NCBI GenBank assembly: GCA_026988115.1
Contig: JALSLV010000086.1
Location: 1 to 47,083 of the forward strand
Direction: 5' to 3'
From: Lysobacterales bacterium
GTDB lineage: Bacteria > Pseudomonadota > Gammaproteobacteria > Xanthomonadales > Marinicellaceae
Length of the DNA stretch: 47,083 nt
Position 1 is the stretch's first letter; the number at the start of each line of letters is the position of its first letter. The notes beneath the pieces were generated by a model that saw only the letters and a list, made by a program, of their open reading frames with translations, was not told where the DNA came from and did not search any database. Made by a program: the position numbers and the translations under genes. This document shows positions 35,183-44,190 of the stretch, piece by piece.

Positions 35183-36374
35183 CTTTTTGACTGGATAAAA
35201 TTAAGCCCATACCAAAAAACCAAATGCAAATAGACCAAAAAGACGCAAATAAGGAATAGGTGCTGGTGATGGGTAAAAAGGCGCTAATAATGGCAATCAT
35301 AAATGCCCAAGAATAGTGTTTATGGTAGTTGTTTTTAATAAAATCAATTAATTTGTAAAGAGCAAATAAAATGATAATCAAACCAATAATTCCAGTTTCG
35401 GCTAATATTTCTAAAACCCAATGGTGAGCGTGCATGGCAACACCACCTTGGGCTTGCCAGACATCATCAATATCGGCATAATTAGGGTATGCCTTACGAA
35501 ATGCATGTGCACCAATACCGTTGATTGGGTGCTCTTTAATCATGCTAAGTGAGGTCTGCCAAATAGAGAGTCTATCTGCCAAAGCAAAATCAATCGCTGA
35601 TTGAGAGGTGGAAAAAATCGCCAAGGATCGGTTTATTCGTTGCTGAAAATCAGTCGATGAAAACCACAAAACAGAAACAATAACCGCAGCAATCACGCTT
35701 GTTTTCAGCAATAATTGCCAACGGCGTTGCTTCACATGATGAAACCAGTAAGCCAATAAGGTAAAGAGCATCATTATCCAAGCCGACCGTGTGCCAGATA
35801 AAATAATAACAACAATGAGCAGAAGAACACTTATCCAACGCAGAAATGATGGAAAGTTTCGCAGAGCAATCATAACAACGGGTAAGGCAAGGGCTAATAA
35901 CGGCCCTAATTTAACGTGGTGCTCACCAAAAACACCATTTAAGCGCCCTGGATAACTGGCTCTGCCAATAACATCAACGCCAGTGAAATATTGAAGTAAA
36001 GCATCCGCTGCCCAAAATAAGACCAGCCATGAAGTCATGTTAAAAAGCCAAGGGATGTCCTTTCTATCCACATAAAGCAACAAAGCAATGCCTGCAAAAT
36101 AAAAACGCAGACTCGCTAGAGCCACCATAAAAGATTTTTGTTGCCAATAAGAGTCAATAGCTGAAATAATAACCATTAAAAAATAACTGGCAAAGACAAG
36201 GCTTAATATTTTGAACTGTGGCATCTTCGCCAGTGATGTAAGCTGCTTAACTGCGCCATAAATACCAAGCAAAGATAAAACCAATAACGGCAATTCGGTG
36301 TAGCGAGAAAAGGGCAGCAAAAAGATAACCGAAACATATAAACCAATGACAGCTTTGGATGAGTTAATTGGCAT
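35175..36374 (-). CDS. O-antigen ligase / polymerase-like membrane protein (Wzy_C)
   Basis: The 399-residue polytopic protein has about ten to twelve hydrophobic segments and a long external loop. Family markers are the SGTRSAW motif near the middle and HPINGIGAHAFRKAYP in the periplasmic loop. This architecture is shared by WaaL-type ligases (joining O-antigen to lipid A-core) and some oligosaccharide polymerases. In this LPS operon, between two glycosyltransferases, a ligase is the more likely role. It overlaps the GT4 gene by 11 bases. Confidence 0.85.
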   Translation of the reverse strand: MPINSSKAVIGLYVSVIFLLPFSRYTELPLLVLSLLGIYGAVKQLTSLAKMPQFKILSLVFASYFLMVIISAIDSYWQQKSFMVALASLRFYFAGIALLLYVDRKDIPWLFNMTSWLVLFWAADALLQYFTGVDVIGRASYPGRLNGVFGEHHVKLGPLLALALPVVMIALRNFPSFLRWISVLLLIVVIILSGTRSAWIMMLFTLLAYWFHHVKQRRWQLLLKTSVIAAVIVSVLWFSSTDFQQRINRSLAIFSTSQSAIDFALADRLSIWQTSLSMIKEHPINGIGAHAFRKAYPNYADIDDVWQAQGGVAMHAHHWVLEILAETGIIGLIIILFALYKLIDFIKNNYHKHYSWAFMIAIISAFLPITSTYSLFASFWSICIWFFGMGLILSSQKDA

Positions 36375-37458
36375 TTAAAGCATCCTGATAAAGTTTATGC
36401 GTTTGTGAGAGCATGTTTTCCAATAAGTAAGGCTGTTTATTTCTAACCTTTGGCTTACTTGTTAAGAACTGATTAATGCGCTGTGCTAATTGTTGGCAAT
36501 TACCAACTTCTATTTTGCCTTGTTCAAAAACCTCACCTAATATCTCACCGACACCGCCATGATTATAACCCACAACAGGCGTTCCAATCGCTAATGCTTC
36601 AATGACCGTGCGCCCAAAAGACTCAGGGCGTGTTGATGCCGAAACAACCACATCGGCAATAGCATAAAGGGGAGCAATGTCGTGTTGAATCTCGACCCAG
36701 TGCACGCGATGATCGACACCTTGTTCTTTAAACCAGTGGTATAACCGTGCAGCAAACATGTCATGCTCTGGATCCGCAGTTAACACCAATTTGGCATCAT
36801 TATCCTTACTTTTTAGCCATGGCAATAAGTCTTTAGCACCTTTTAAACGCGTTAAACGACCTGGCAATAAAACCATTTGATGTCCAACTAATTGATGGTG
36901 TTTTTCATACCATTTTTGCAACCACAACACATCTGGTTCAAAGCTGTAGGTAAACTTATTAGGGTCAATGCCCCGATGAATAATAATTGGTTTACTCTTT
37001 AAATCCTTTGGGTAATTTTTTTGAATGTAATCGGCAGCCGTTTGTGAAACAGCAATGACTTTATCGCCGCGTGCCATAATGGAGGAATAGCGTTTAACCG
37101 TATACAAACCATGAATGGTGGTAATAAAAAGGGGCTTTTTACCTTTTATCTTTTTAATTGCCAAATAAGCCAACCACGCAGGAAAACGCGAACGGCAATG
37201 AACAACATCAACTTTTTTGTCAATAAACAACGTTTTGAGTTTATGGATTAAAAAATAAGAAAAAGGCGATTTCTTGCCAATATTCAATGAAATGTGTTCA
37301 ACACCATCAAATAATTGCTGGCACATCGTTCCCCCTGCGGAAATGACAAGTGAGGTGTTGCCACCTGCAGCAATATAATTCGCGACTTCAACCGTGCCTC
37401 GTTCGACACCACCGTTATTGAGCGCAGGTAAAAGCTGTGCAACAACCAAATCAGACAC
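36364..37458 (-). CDS. family 4/1 glycosyltransferase
   Basis: The 364-residue GT-B glycosyltransferase has an N-terminal LLPALNNGGVERGT and the C-terminal E-x7-E signature (ESFGRTVIE, then GTPVVGYNHGG). It uses a nucleotide sugar to extend the LPS core or a related glycan on the cytoplasmic side. It starts with GTG directly after the stop of the zinc-finger mini-gene (TAAGTG), with no separate ribosome binding site, suggesting translational coupling. Donor and acceptor are not readable from sequence. Confidence 0.88.
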   Translation of the reverse strand: MSDLVVAQLLPALNNGGVERGTVEVANYIAAGGNTSLVISAGGTMCQQLFDGVEHISLNIGKKSPFSYFLIHKLKTLFIDKKVDVVHCRSRFPAWLAYLAIKKIKGKKPLFITTIHGLYTVKRYSSIMARGDKVIAVSQTAADYIQKNYPKDLKSKPIIIHRGIDPNKFTYSFEPDVLWLQKWYEKHHQLVGHQMVLLPGRLTRLKGAKDLLPWLKSKDNDAKLVLTADPEHDMFAARLYHWFKEQGVDHRVHWVEIQHDIAPLYAIADVVVSASTRPESFGRTVIEALAIGTPVVGYNHGGVGEILGEVFEQGKIEVGNCQQLAQRINQFLTSKPKVRNKQPYLLENMLSQTHKLYQDALNAN

Positions 37459-37626
37459 TTAGTTGCAAGCAAGAACGTATTTTGTACTGCAATAGGGGCA
37501 GCGCGCTTCACCAGTTTTACTCAAATCAAGATAGACTCTGGGATGAGAACTCCACAATTCCATGTCTTTATTTGGACAGGCTATTGGTAATTCTTGTGGT
37601 TTTACTTCGACTGTTTTTTGGTTCAT
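37459..37626 (-). CDS. zf-CHCC (NDUFS6-like) zinc-finger mini-protein
   Basis: This 55-residue protein, MNQKTVEVKPQELPIACPNK followed by 35 more residues, has the CHCC zinc ligands Cys17, His28, Cys43 and Cys46 (PYCS). The spacing C-x10-H-x14-C-x2-C is that of PF10276, the domain also found in the complex I accessory subunit NDUFS6. It is easily missed because it is short. Its stop abuts the GTG start of the glycosyltransferase, so it heads the LPS operon; I recall similar placements near LPS genes in other gammaproteobacteria. The role is unknown. Confidence 0.85.
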   Translation of the reverse strand: MNQKTVEVKPQELPIACPNKDMELWSSHPRVYLDLSKTGEARCPYCSTKYVLACN

Positions 37627-37685
37627 TATTCATCTCTGCGGATTTTTAGGGTATTATAACAATTTAGTCACAGAAACAGCAAGAA

Positions 37686-38594
37686 TTGAAAAAGTTTAAC
37701 ACCATTTGGGTTTTTAGCGATAGCATTAGGGGTCATGAAATTCAATCATTGGCACTAGCCCAGGCATTATCGAAACGAGTTAAACTGTATAATTGCACTA
37801 TCCGTCAGCCGTGGCTCAGTTTTGCACCGCGAATATTGCCTCGTTTTGGTCAAAACATCCTTTGGAAAGACAAAAAACCAAATACCCAAATACCGCCCGA
37901 TTTAATTATAAGCTGTGGTAGGCGTATGGCGGCGATTGGTAAATATTATAAACGCCTATTGCATTGCAAACACTTTCAAATACTCAATCCAGGTGATAAC
38001 CCGAAAAAATACGATTTATTGGTATGCCCTGAACACGATAAGTTAAGTGGAAAAAACATTATTACAACCCAAGGCAGTTTGCATGGAATAACGCTTGAGA
38101 AATTAAAAAAACAGCAACACAATAAAGCGTATCTCAATAGTGTGGTGTTATTATTGGGCAATCCGCAAAAGAACTTTTTTTTACAGTTGGAAAACTTAAA
38201 AATTTGCATTGACAAGAGTTTTCCAAAGCACAAGCTAATTGTTTGTGGGTCTCGTCGAACGCCCAAGAAATATTTTGACTTAATCAGAAAAACATTCAAT
38301 AAAGCACAAAAAATATGGTTGTCAAACAAGGATGGGGAAAATCCCTATATGCCTTTATTGGCTCAAGGGAATGTTTTTGTCGTAACCGCCGATAGCATCA
38401 ATATGGTTAGTGAAGCCTGCGCAACCGACAAAGCGGTCATTGCCATAGCACAAAACGCCATATCTCCAAAGCATAAACGTTTTATTCAATCCATAAACCA
38501 GCGATTAAGTCAATTTGAAAACATCCGCAAAAACAACATGCCATTAAATGTATTGGATGATTTGATTTCCCAAGTGCTCGACAAGCAACCCTAA
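37686..38594 (+). CDS. ELM1/GtrOC1 family protein
   Basis: The 302-residue protein belongs to the 'mitochondrial fission ELM1' family, GT-B-like proteins of unknown activity found in proteobacteria and plants. Visible features are WVFSDSIRGHEIQSLALAQAL at the N-terminus (DxxxGH), LIISCGRR, a nucleotide-like VVTADSINMVSEAC near residue 238, and GENPYMPLLA. The only possible start is a TTG at 37686: an in-frame TAG lies seven codons upstream and no ATG follows in the conserved N-terminus. The 59-base gap to the divergent zinc-finger gene must hold both promoters. Confidence 0.84.
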   Translation: MKKFNTIWVFSDSIRGHEIQSLALAQALSKRVKLYNCTIRQPWLSFAPRILPRFGQNILWKDKKPNTQIPPDLIISCGRRMAAIGKYYKRLLHCKHFQILNPGDNPKKYDLLVCPEHDKLSGKNIITTQGSLHGITLEKLKKQQHNKAYLNSVVLLLGNPQKNFFLQLENLKICIDKSFPKHKLIVCGSRRTPKKYFDLIRKTFNKAQKIWLSNKDGENPYMPLLAQGNVFVVTADSINMVSEACATDKAVIAIAQNAISPKHKRFIQSINQRLSQFENIRKNNMPLNVLDDLISQVLDKQP

Positions 38595-38830
38595 AAAACA
38601 GTCCAATTCATTTGCCACCATTCCAAAAACTCATCAAAATCAATGCCACCATTACCATCCGTATCAATGGTGTTGAACCCGCGTATAGCCATTTCACGGC
38701 TCGCACTTGGGGCTAAAATTTTAAATAATTCAATAAACTCACGTTCTTCTAATAAATCGTTGTGGTTTCTATCGAAAAATTCAAAATGATCCCGAATCTC
38801 AGCAATCTCAGCGTCTGACAGTTTTGACAT
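38591..38830 (-). CDS. small EF-hand calcium-binding protein
   Basis: The 79-residue protein has two canonical EF-hand loops: Asp20-x-Asn22-x-Asn24-x-Leu26...Glu31 and Asp56-x-Asp58-x-Asn60-x-Gly62-Ile-Asp64...Glu67. It has no signal peptide, so it is predicted cytoplasmic, like bacterial calmodulin-like proteins (calerythrin or CasA-like) of uncertain role. It is convergent with the ELM1-family gene, and their stop codons overlap by four bases. Confidence 0.88.
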   Translation of the reverse strand: MSKLSDAEIAEIRDHFEFFDRNHNDLLEEREFIELFKILAPSASREMAIRGFNTIDTDGNGGIDFDEFLEWWQMNWTVF

Positions 38831-38920
38831 GGTGTTCTCTCATACAAAATTTAATTAGAACTTAATTCTAAAGTAGTTTAACCAAAAAAGATAATGAAAA
38901 ATTGCATAAATTAAAAAACG

Positions 38921-39526
38921 CTACCTTTGGATAAACAACAGTATTGTGCCTTTTTTGAATTCGATGGTGACGGTGTCTTTTAAGGCTTTATTGCGCGTAC
39001 CAATTTTATTTTTTTGCATGTTCAAATTTAAATTCTCTAAAGGATATTCTAGTCCTGTGGATTTGACCTTTTTTGCCTTTGGGAATGGGAAAAGTGAAAT
39101 TATTTTGCCTTTTACATGAGTTAGTTTTGTTTTCTTTTGGATAAAATAATAACTCTGTCTGTCATCATAAAACTTAATTTCTAATTTGTTCTTGTATTTA
39201 AGGGCGGTACTCATGTTGCCTAAAAAATGGTCTTGTTCTAGCCCATTTGCAGCAAATACATCGACATGAGTAAAGCCGTGTTCTTCTATTATTTTCAATG
39301 CTTTTTCAAAGTCAGTATAATTTTGATTAGGCGTGTGGATGTACTTTACATCTTCAGGTAAAGATTCAATGGAATCGAAGTCACCGATAAGTAAATCAGG
39401 TATGATTTTTAGCTCTTGCAGGTGCTTGTAGGCGCCATCTACGCAATAAATGGAATGACTTTGTGCTAAATCAACCGTTAAAGAAGGTTTTTCGCCGTTT
39501 AAGAATAAAGATACTTTTTTTATCAT
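38921..39526 (-). CDS. thiN: thiamine diphosphokinase
   Basis: The 201-residue enzyme transfers pyrophosphate from ATP to thiamine to give TPP. Motifs of the TPK catalytic domain are present: IPDLLIGDFDSI (about 42-53), NYTDFEKAL (about 69-77) and GLEQDHFLGN; the C-terminal TPK_B1 domain has the expected ST-G-L-x-Y-P pattern (KSTGLEYPL). Bacteria of this kind usually use ThiL in de novo synthesis, so this copy implies thiamine salvage. I see no TPP riboswitch upstream. It stands alone on the minus strand, upstream of (in genome order) the divergent decarboxylase. Confidence 0.9.
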   Translation of the reverse strand: MIKKVSLFLNGEKPSLTVDLAQSHSIYCVDGAYKHLQELKIIPDLLIGDFDSIESLPEDVKYIHTPNQNYTDFEKALKIIEEHGFTHVDVFAANGLEQDHFLGNMSTALKYKNKLEIKFYDDRQSYYFIQKKTKLTHVKGKIISLFPFPKAKKVKSTGLEYPLENLNLNMQKNKIGTRNKALKDTVTIEFKKGTILLFIQR

Positions 39527-39601
39527 GTCCCTATTATACTTTTTGTTTAAGGAGAAATGGATGTAAAATCAAGCCATTGAGTCTAATTAAGAATATTCCA
39601 G

Positions 39602-41029
39602 ATGAAAAGCGATTACCCTTTACTGAAACAAATTTATGATTTTGAGGCTTTTGAGAAACAAGGTGCAGACCTTGTTGTTCAACTGACGAAACACCTAAAG
39701 AATGCACAGCACCCTGATTCAAGGGCTAATAATTGGTTGAATCCAAAGGAAGAATTATTCTTTTGGCAAAATTATCAATTCCAAAACCTACCATCTTTTG
39801 TTGATGATTTACTCAATCATTCTATTCATTTACACAACCCCAAGTACATGGGACATCAGGTTTCAGTGCCAGCACCGTTATCGGCATTAATGAATCTCGT
39901 TAGTGGCTTGCTCAATAATGGCATGGCGGTTTATGAGATGGGACAAGCCGCAACTGCCATCGAGCGAGTGGTGGTAGAATTGTTTTGCCAAATCATTGGC
40001 TACGATGAAAACGCCAATGGCGTCATGACTTCAGGTGGAACGCTGGCTAATTTAACCGCTTTATTAGCAGCAAGGCAGGCAATGCCCGATGAAGATGTTT
40101 GGCAAAATGGAAACCAGCAAAAGCTTGCTGTGTTGGTATCAGATCAAGCCCATTACTCTATTGATCGTGCCGCTCGTGTTATGGGCCTTGGCAATGATGG
40201 CGTTGTATTAGTGCCGACAAAAAAGGATTTTTCAATGGATATGGGTGCCTTGGAAAAATCTTATCAAAACACAATAGATGCTGGATTTAAAGTGATTGCG
40301 GTTGTAGGCAGTGCTTGTTCAACGGCAACAGGAATATACGATGATTTAGTGGCTATAGGCAGTTTTTGTCAGCTTCATAAATTGTGGTTTCATGTCGATG
40401 GTGCACATGGTGGTGCGGCTGTTTTTTCTGCTCAATATAAACCTTTACTCAAAGGCTTAGAAAGAGCGGACTCGGTAATTATTGACACGCACAAAATGAT
40501 GATGACACCTGCTTTATCGACACTCGTGGTCTTTAAGGATAAAAACAAAGGCAATCAAACCTTTCACCAAAAAGCGCAGTATTTATTTGAAGATAATTCA
40601 ATTGAAGAACAGTGGTATAACGGTGGCTTACGCACCTTTGAATGCACAAAATTTATGATGTGTTTGAAGTTTTATGTTTTGTGGAAAACCTTTGGAATTG
40701 AAGTCTTTGAAGAAAATATTGATTGTCTGTATGGTTTGGGCACAACTTTTGCAGAAATGATAAAGCAAAACAAAGAGTATGAATTGGCATTAGAGCCACA
40801 AACCAATATTGTCTGTTTTCGTTACCTTAAAAAGGGATTTGATGAACAACAACTTAATGATTTGAATAAAACCATCAGGCAACAGCTCTTGCAAAACAGT
40901 GAATTTTATATAGTGCAAACGGTATTGAACGGCAAAACATTTTTGCGTGTTACTCTGATGAACCCATTCACGACCAGAGAGCACTTAGAAAAACTGCTTA
41001 GTATTATTCCAGATTTTGGGTTATACTAA
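39602..41029 (+). CDS. PLP-dependent group II decarboxylase
   Basis: The 475-residue protein belongs to the glutamate / aspartate / 2,4-diaminobutyrate / aromatic amino acid decarboxylase group. It has TSGGTLANLTALLAAR (phosphate binding), the HVDGAHGGAA cofactor-Asp motif and the Schiff-base Lys298 in DTHKMMM. Substrate cannot be fixed; the family includes PanP-type aspartate decarboxylases and diaminobutyrate decarboxylases. It lies 107 bases before a coniferyl aldehyde dehydrogenase-type gene, with two perfect hairpins between them. Confidence 0.88.
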   Translation: MKSDYPLLKQIYDFEAFEKQGADLVVQLTKHLKNAQHPDSRANNWLNPKEELFFWQNYQFQNLPSFVDDLLNHSIHLHNPKYMGHQVSVPAPLSALMNLVSGLLNNGMAVYEMGQAATAIERVVVELFCQIIGYDENANGVMTSGGTLANLTALLAARQAMPDEDVWQNGNQQKLAVLVSDQAHYSIDRAARVMGLGNDGVVLVPTKKDFSMDMGALEKSYQNTIDAGFKVIAVVGSACSTATGIYDDLVAIGSFCQLHKLWFHVDGAHGGAAVFSAQYKPLLKGLERADSVIIDTHKMMMTPALSTLVVFKDKNKGNQTFHQKAQYLFEDNSIEEQWYNGGLRTFECTKFMMCLKFYVLWKTFGIEVFEENIDCLYGLGTTFAEMIKQNKEYELALEPQTNIVCFRYLKKGFDEQQLNDLNKTIRQQLLQNSEFYIVQTVLNGKTFLRVTLMNPFTTREHLEKLLSIIPDFGLY

Positions 41030-41031
41030 CT

Positions 41032-41061
41032 CGCATATTTCATTCTTGTACGAAATATGCG
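41032..41061. promoter_or_regulatory. perfect 10-bp inverted repeat between the decarboxylase and aldehyde dehydrogenase genes
   Basis: CGCATATTTC (41032-41041) and GAAATATGCG (41052-41061) are exactly complementary with a 10-base loop. No T-run follows, so it is not a standard terminator; it may be an operator, an RNA processing site or an intergenic repeat. Confidence 0.6.
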
Positions 41062-41086
41062 GGCTAAGCTCACAGGCATTGCCCTT

Positions 41087-41108
41087 GATTTGTTGGTTTC
41101 AACAAATC
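41087..41108. promoter_or_regulatory. perfect 9-bp hairpin upstream of the aldehyde dehydrogenase
   Basis: GATTTGTTG (41087-41095) and CAACAAATC (41100-41108) pair perfectly around a GTTT loop, 28 bases before the ATG. No T-run follows directly. With the hairpin at 41032 it gives the spacer a strongly structured leader. Confidence 0.55.
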
Positions 41109-41136
41109 TTCCAACTTTTATAAATGAGTTTTTATT

Positions 41137-42579
41137 ATGGTAGATCAATTAAACCAAACAGCTAATAGTTCAATTAAGACGCAGTTAAACGGTGTTTTTC
41201 AATTGCAGCGAAACAGTTTTTTGAACAGTCCAACTGAATCCATTCACGAGCGAAAAGCACACTTAAATAGTCTTAAAAACTTACTCACCGAAAACCGTGA
41301 TGCCATTGTGGAAGCCATTTGTAAGGACTACGGAAACCGTTCAAAATTTGAAACACTATTTGCTGAAATTGTGGTGGTAACTGATGACATTAAAACCACC
41401 CTAAAAAAATTAAAGAAATGGATGAAAGTGCAACGACGACACGTTGATAAACTGCTGTATTTTGGTGCAAAAAACCGAGTTATTCCGCAACCCATAGGCG
41501 TGGTTGGATTAATTGTTCCGTGGAATTTCCCGATAAACCTGTCTTTTTCTGGATTAACGGCGGTATTTGCGGCGGGCAATCGAGCCATGGTTAAGATGTC
41601 TGAAAATTCCATTCATTTATCGCGATTATTAATTGCATTAGTGCCAAAATATTTTAAGCCCGAAAAGTTGCAATTTTTTGAAGAGACCGGAGCAGTGGGC
41701 ATAGAATTTTCACAAATTCCTTTTGATCACCTTATGTTCACAGGCTCTGGAGCAACGGGGAAAAAAGTCATGGCATCGGCGGCAAAAAATCTAACACCTG
41801 TTACCTTGGAATTAGGGGGTAAATGCCCAGCCATAATTGATCCAGAGTATCCCATGGAAAAAGCAGTCGAACGGATATTATTTGTTAAACAATTTAATGC
41901 GGGTCAAATTTGCACCACGGTGGATTATGTTTTTGTACATGAATCACAAACAAAAGATTTTATAACAGAAGCCAGAAAATGGGTTAAGCAACATGTTCCT
42001 GATATTGCCTGTGAAGATTATACTTCGATTATTGATGAGCGTTCATTTATTCGTTTAGAACATCTTATTAAAGACGCACAGGAAAAAGGTGCTCGAGTAA
42101 TAAATTTGTGCAATCAAGAGGCGGATTTAAACACTAAAAAATTGCCCGTTACCTTAGTGCTCGATACCACTGATGAAATGCAAATCACGAACCGCGAAAC
42201 CTTTGGTCCTATTCTTATGGTTAAAGCTTATAAAGAACCGCAAGAAGTTATAAATTATGTTAATAATCACGATAGTCCCTTGGCACTTTACCCGTTTTCT
42301 AAAAACAAACAACTGCTAAATTTATACATAGATCGCATCATGTCCGGTGGTGTCACCGTCAATGATGCCTTATTTCACGTAGCACAACACGATATACCCT
42401 TTGGGGGCATTGGTGGCAGCGGCATGGGGCATTATCACGGGTACGAAGGTTTTTTAACCTTCTCAAAAATGCGCCCAGTCTTTTACCAAGCCAATTTCAG
42501 TAGCGTTAAATATTTATACCCTCCTTACGGTGATTTTGCCAAGAAGGTGATTAATTTCCTTGCTAAACTGAAATCATAA
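41137..42579 (+). CDS. coniferyl aldehyde dehydrogenase-type NAD(P)-dependent aldehyde dehydrogenase
   Basis: The 480-residue enzyme has the ALDH catalytic pair Glu225 (LELGGKCP) and Cys259 (NAGQICTT), with the nucleotide-binding FTGSGATGKK. The C-terminal end with membrane-near aromatic-basic residues (YLYPPYGDFAKK) and overall layout match the class 3-like CALDH group, which oxidises hydroxycinnamyl or fatty aldehydes to acids. It would pair with the acyl-CoA ligase encoded convergently just downstream. Substrate is family-level inference only. Confidence 0.9.
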   Translation: MVDQLNQTANSSIKTQLNGVFQLQRNSFLNSPTESIHERKAHLNSLKNLLTENRDAIVEAICKDYGNRSKFETLFAEIVVVTDDIKTTLKKLKKWMKVQRRHVDKLLYFGAKNRVIPQPIGVVGLIVPWNFPINLSFSGLTAVFAAGNRAMVKMSENSIHLSRLLIALVPKYFKPEKLQFFEETGAVGIEFSQIPFDHLMFTGSGATGKKVMASAAKNLTPVTLELGGKCPAIIDPEYPMEKAVERILFVKQFNAGQICTTVDYVFVHESQTKDFITEARKWVKQHVPDIACEDYTSIIDERSFIRLEHLIKDAQEKGARVINLCNQEADLNTKKLPVTLVLDTTDEMQITNRETFGPILMVKAYKEPQEVINYVNNHDSPLALYPFSKNKQLLNLYIDRIMSGGVTVNDALFHVAQHDIPFGGIGGSGMGHYHGYEGFLTFSKMRPVFYQANFSSVKYLYPPYGDFAKKVINFLAKLKS

Positions 42580-42584
42580 TTTCC

Positions 42585-44132
42585 TTATGAGTCTCTTAGT
42601 TCTTTCTTGAGGATTTTTCCCGTTGCACTCATGGGCAAGGCATCAATAAATTCGATAACACGAGGGTATTTATAACTGGCTAATCGTTCTTTTGTCCACG
42701 CTTTTAATTCATCGGCCTCAACGCTCATGGCGTCATTAAGCACCACGAATGCTTTTATTTCTTCGCCCATTCTTTCATCTGGTATGCCAATAACTGCGAC
42801 CAATGAAACGGCATCGTGCCCAATCATGACTTCTTCGACTTGGCGAGGGTAAACATTTAAACCGCCACGAATTATCATGTCTTTGGTTCGGTCTACTATA
42901 AAGTAAAAGCCATCTTCATCTTTAATGGCAACATCGCCAGAATGCAACCAGCCATCGGTAATGGTTTCTTTATTGGCTTGCGGTCGGTTGTAGTAACCCT
43001 TCATGACATTATGTCCTTTGTACAGCAGTTCGCCTTTTTCACCTTGCGATACTTCATTGCCTTTGTCGTCAACTAATTTTACTTGCACGCCCCAAATGGG
43101 TGTGCCAATTGAACCGGGTTTATAGCCAATTTCAGGTTGATTGAAGGTGACAACTGGAGAGCCTTCACTCATGCCATAACCTTCTAAAATATCTATTTCA
43201 AACAGTTCTTTAAATTCTTCAAGTACATTAATAGGTAATGCTGCTCCTCCAGAGATTGCCATACGCAAATTATTCGCGATTGTTTTAATTTTTGTTTCAT
43301 CATCAACTCCATGAATCAATCCCCAATACATGGTCGGTACACCAACAAAAACATTAATCGAGTGTTTAATCATTAAGTCAGCGGCATCATTGGCATCAAA
43401 TCGTGGTAATAAAATACTGTGTACGCCTTTGTAAATTGCCATGTTCATTTGCACGGTCATGGCAAAAATATGAAATAATGGTAAGGTCACTAATTGCGTA
43501 TCTTCTGGGTAGAGTCGCATGAATTCCTGACATACCATAGCATTCATGACTAGGTTGCTGTGAGTTAGCTCGGCTCCCTTGGGTTGTCCAGTAGTGCCTG
43601 AGGTGTAAACAATAACGGCAGTGTCTTCTGCCGAAGTCGATAAGGTTTCAAAGTGTGCAGCCATGCCGTTCATTAATGCACCAAGTGTCATAACACCTTC
43701 AAAAGGTGAAGCATCTGTTGGTTTAGCCATAATATTGAAAAATTGTGTGCATTGCTGCGATTGATTAAAAGCGGTAAATCCCATTTGTCCCATGGGTAAA
43801 TCAGCGGTTCCTTCAAAGCAGAAATAAGCTTTTGCCTCACTGTTTTCAAGGTGAAATTGAATTTCGTCTTCTTTAAGCAGCACACTCAGAGGCACGACCA
43901 CACCACCCATTTTTAAAATGCCATAATAAACCATCGGAAAGTAAGGAATATTTAAACAACTCAAGGCAATTTTGTCGCCTTTTTTTAGTCCTAGTTTAAC
44001 CAAGCCATTGGCAACTTGATTAGCCGCTGCATTGACCTGAGAAAAAGTTAATGTTGTCTCGCCATAAGTAAAGGCGGGTTTATTGGCGTATTTATTTGCA
44101 CTGTCATCTAGAAAAGTCGTTACATTTAGCAT
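42585..44132 (-). CDS. long-chain acyl-CoA synthetase / AMP-binding ligase
   Basis: The 515-residue adenylate-forming enzyme has A3 YTSGTTGQPKGAE, A5 GYGMSEGSP, A7 LHSGDVA and A10 MSATGKILKKEL with the catalytic lysine. It activates a fatty or other carboxylic acid as acyl-AMP and then acyl-CoA in the cytoplasm. The length is that of short FadD-like ligases. It is convergent with the aldehyde dehydrogenase gene (five bases between stops), and could consume that enzyme's acid product. Confidence 0.9.
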   Translation of the reverse strand: MLNVTTFLDDSANKYANKPAFTYGETTLTFSQVNAAANQVANGLVKLGLKKGDKIALSCLNIPYFPMVYYGILKMGGVVVPLSVLLKEDEIQFHLENSEAKAYFCFEGTADLPMGQMGFTAFNQSQQCTQFFNIMAKPTDASPFEGVMTLGALMNGMAAHFETLSTSAEDTAVIVYTSGTTGQPKGAELTHSNLVMNAMVCQEFMRLYPEDTQLVTLPLFHIFAMTVQMNMAIYKGVHSILLPRFDANDAADLMIKHSINVFVGVPTMYWGLIHGVDDETKIKTIANNLRMAISGGAALPINVLEEFKELFEIDILEGYGMSEGSPVVTFNQPEIGYKPGSIGTPIWGVQVKLVDDKGNEVSQGEKGELLYKGHNVMKGYYNRPQANKETITDGWLHSGDVAIKDEDGFYFIVDRTKDMIIRGGLNVYPRQVEEVMIGHDAVSLVAVIGIPDERMGEEIKAFVVLNDAMSVEADELKAWTKERLASYKYPRVIEFIDALPMSATGKILKKELRDS

Positions 44133-44190
44133 TTATAGTCCCCACTATTTGATTCATTTATAAACGGCTAATAATTCTAACACAAAACAG

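Noticed and set aside
41032-41061. The perfect hairpin as an intrinsic terminator of the decarboxylase gene.
   Set aside because: No T-run follows on either strand, so I list it only as an inverted repeat.
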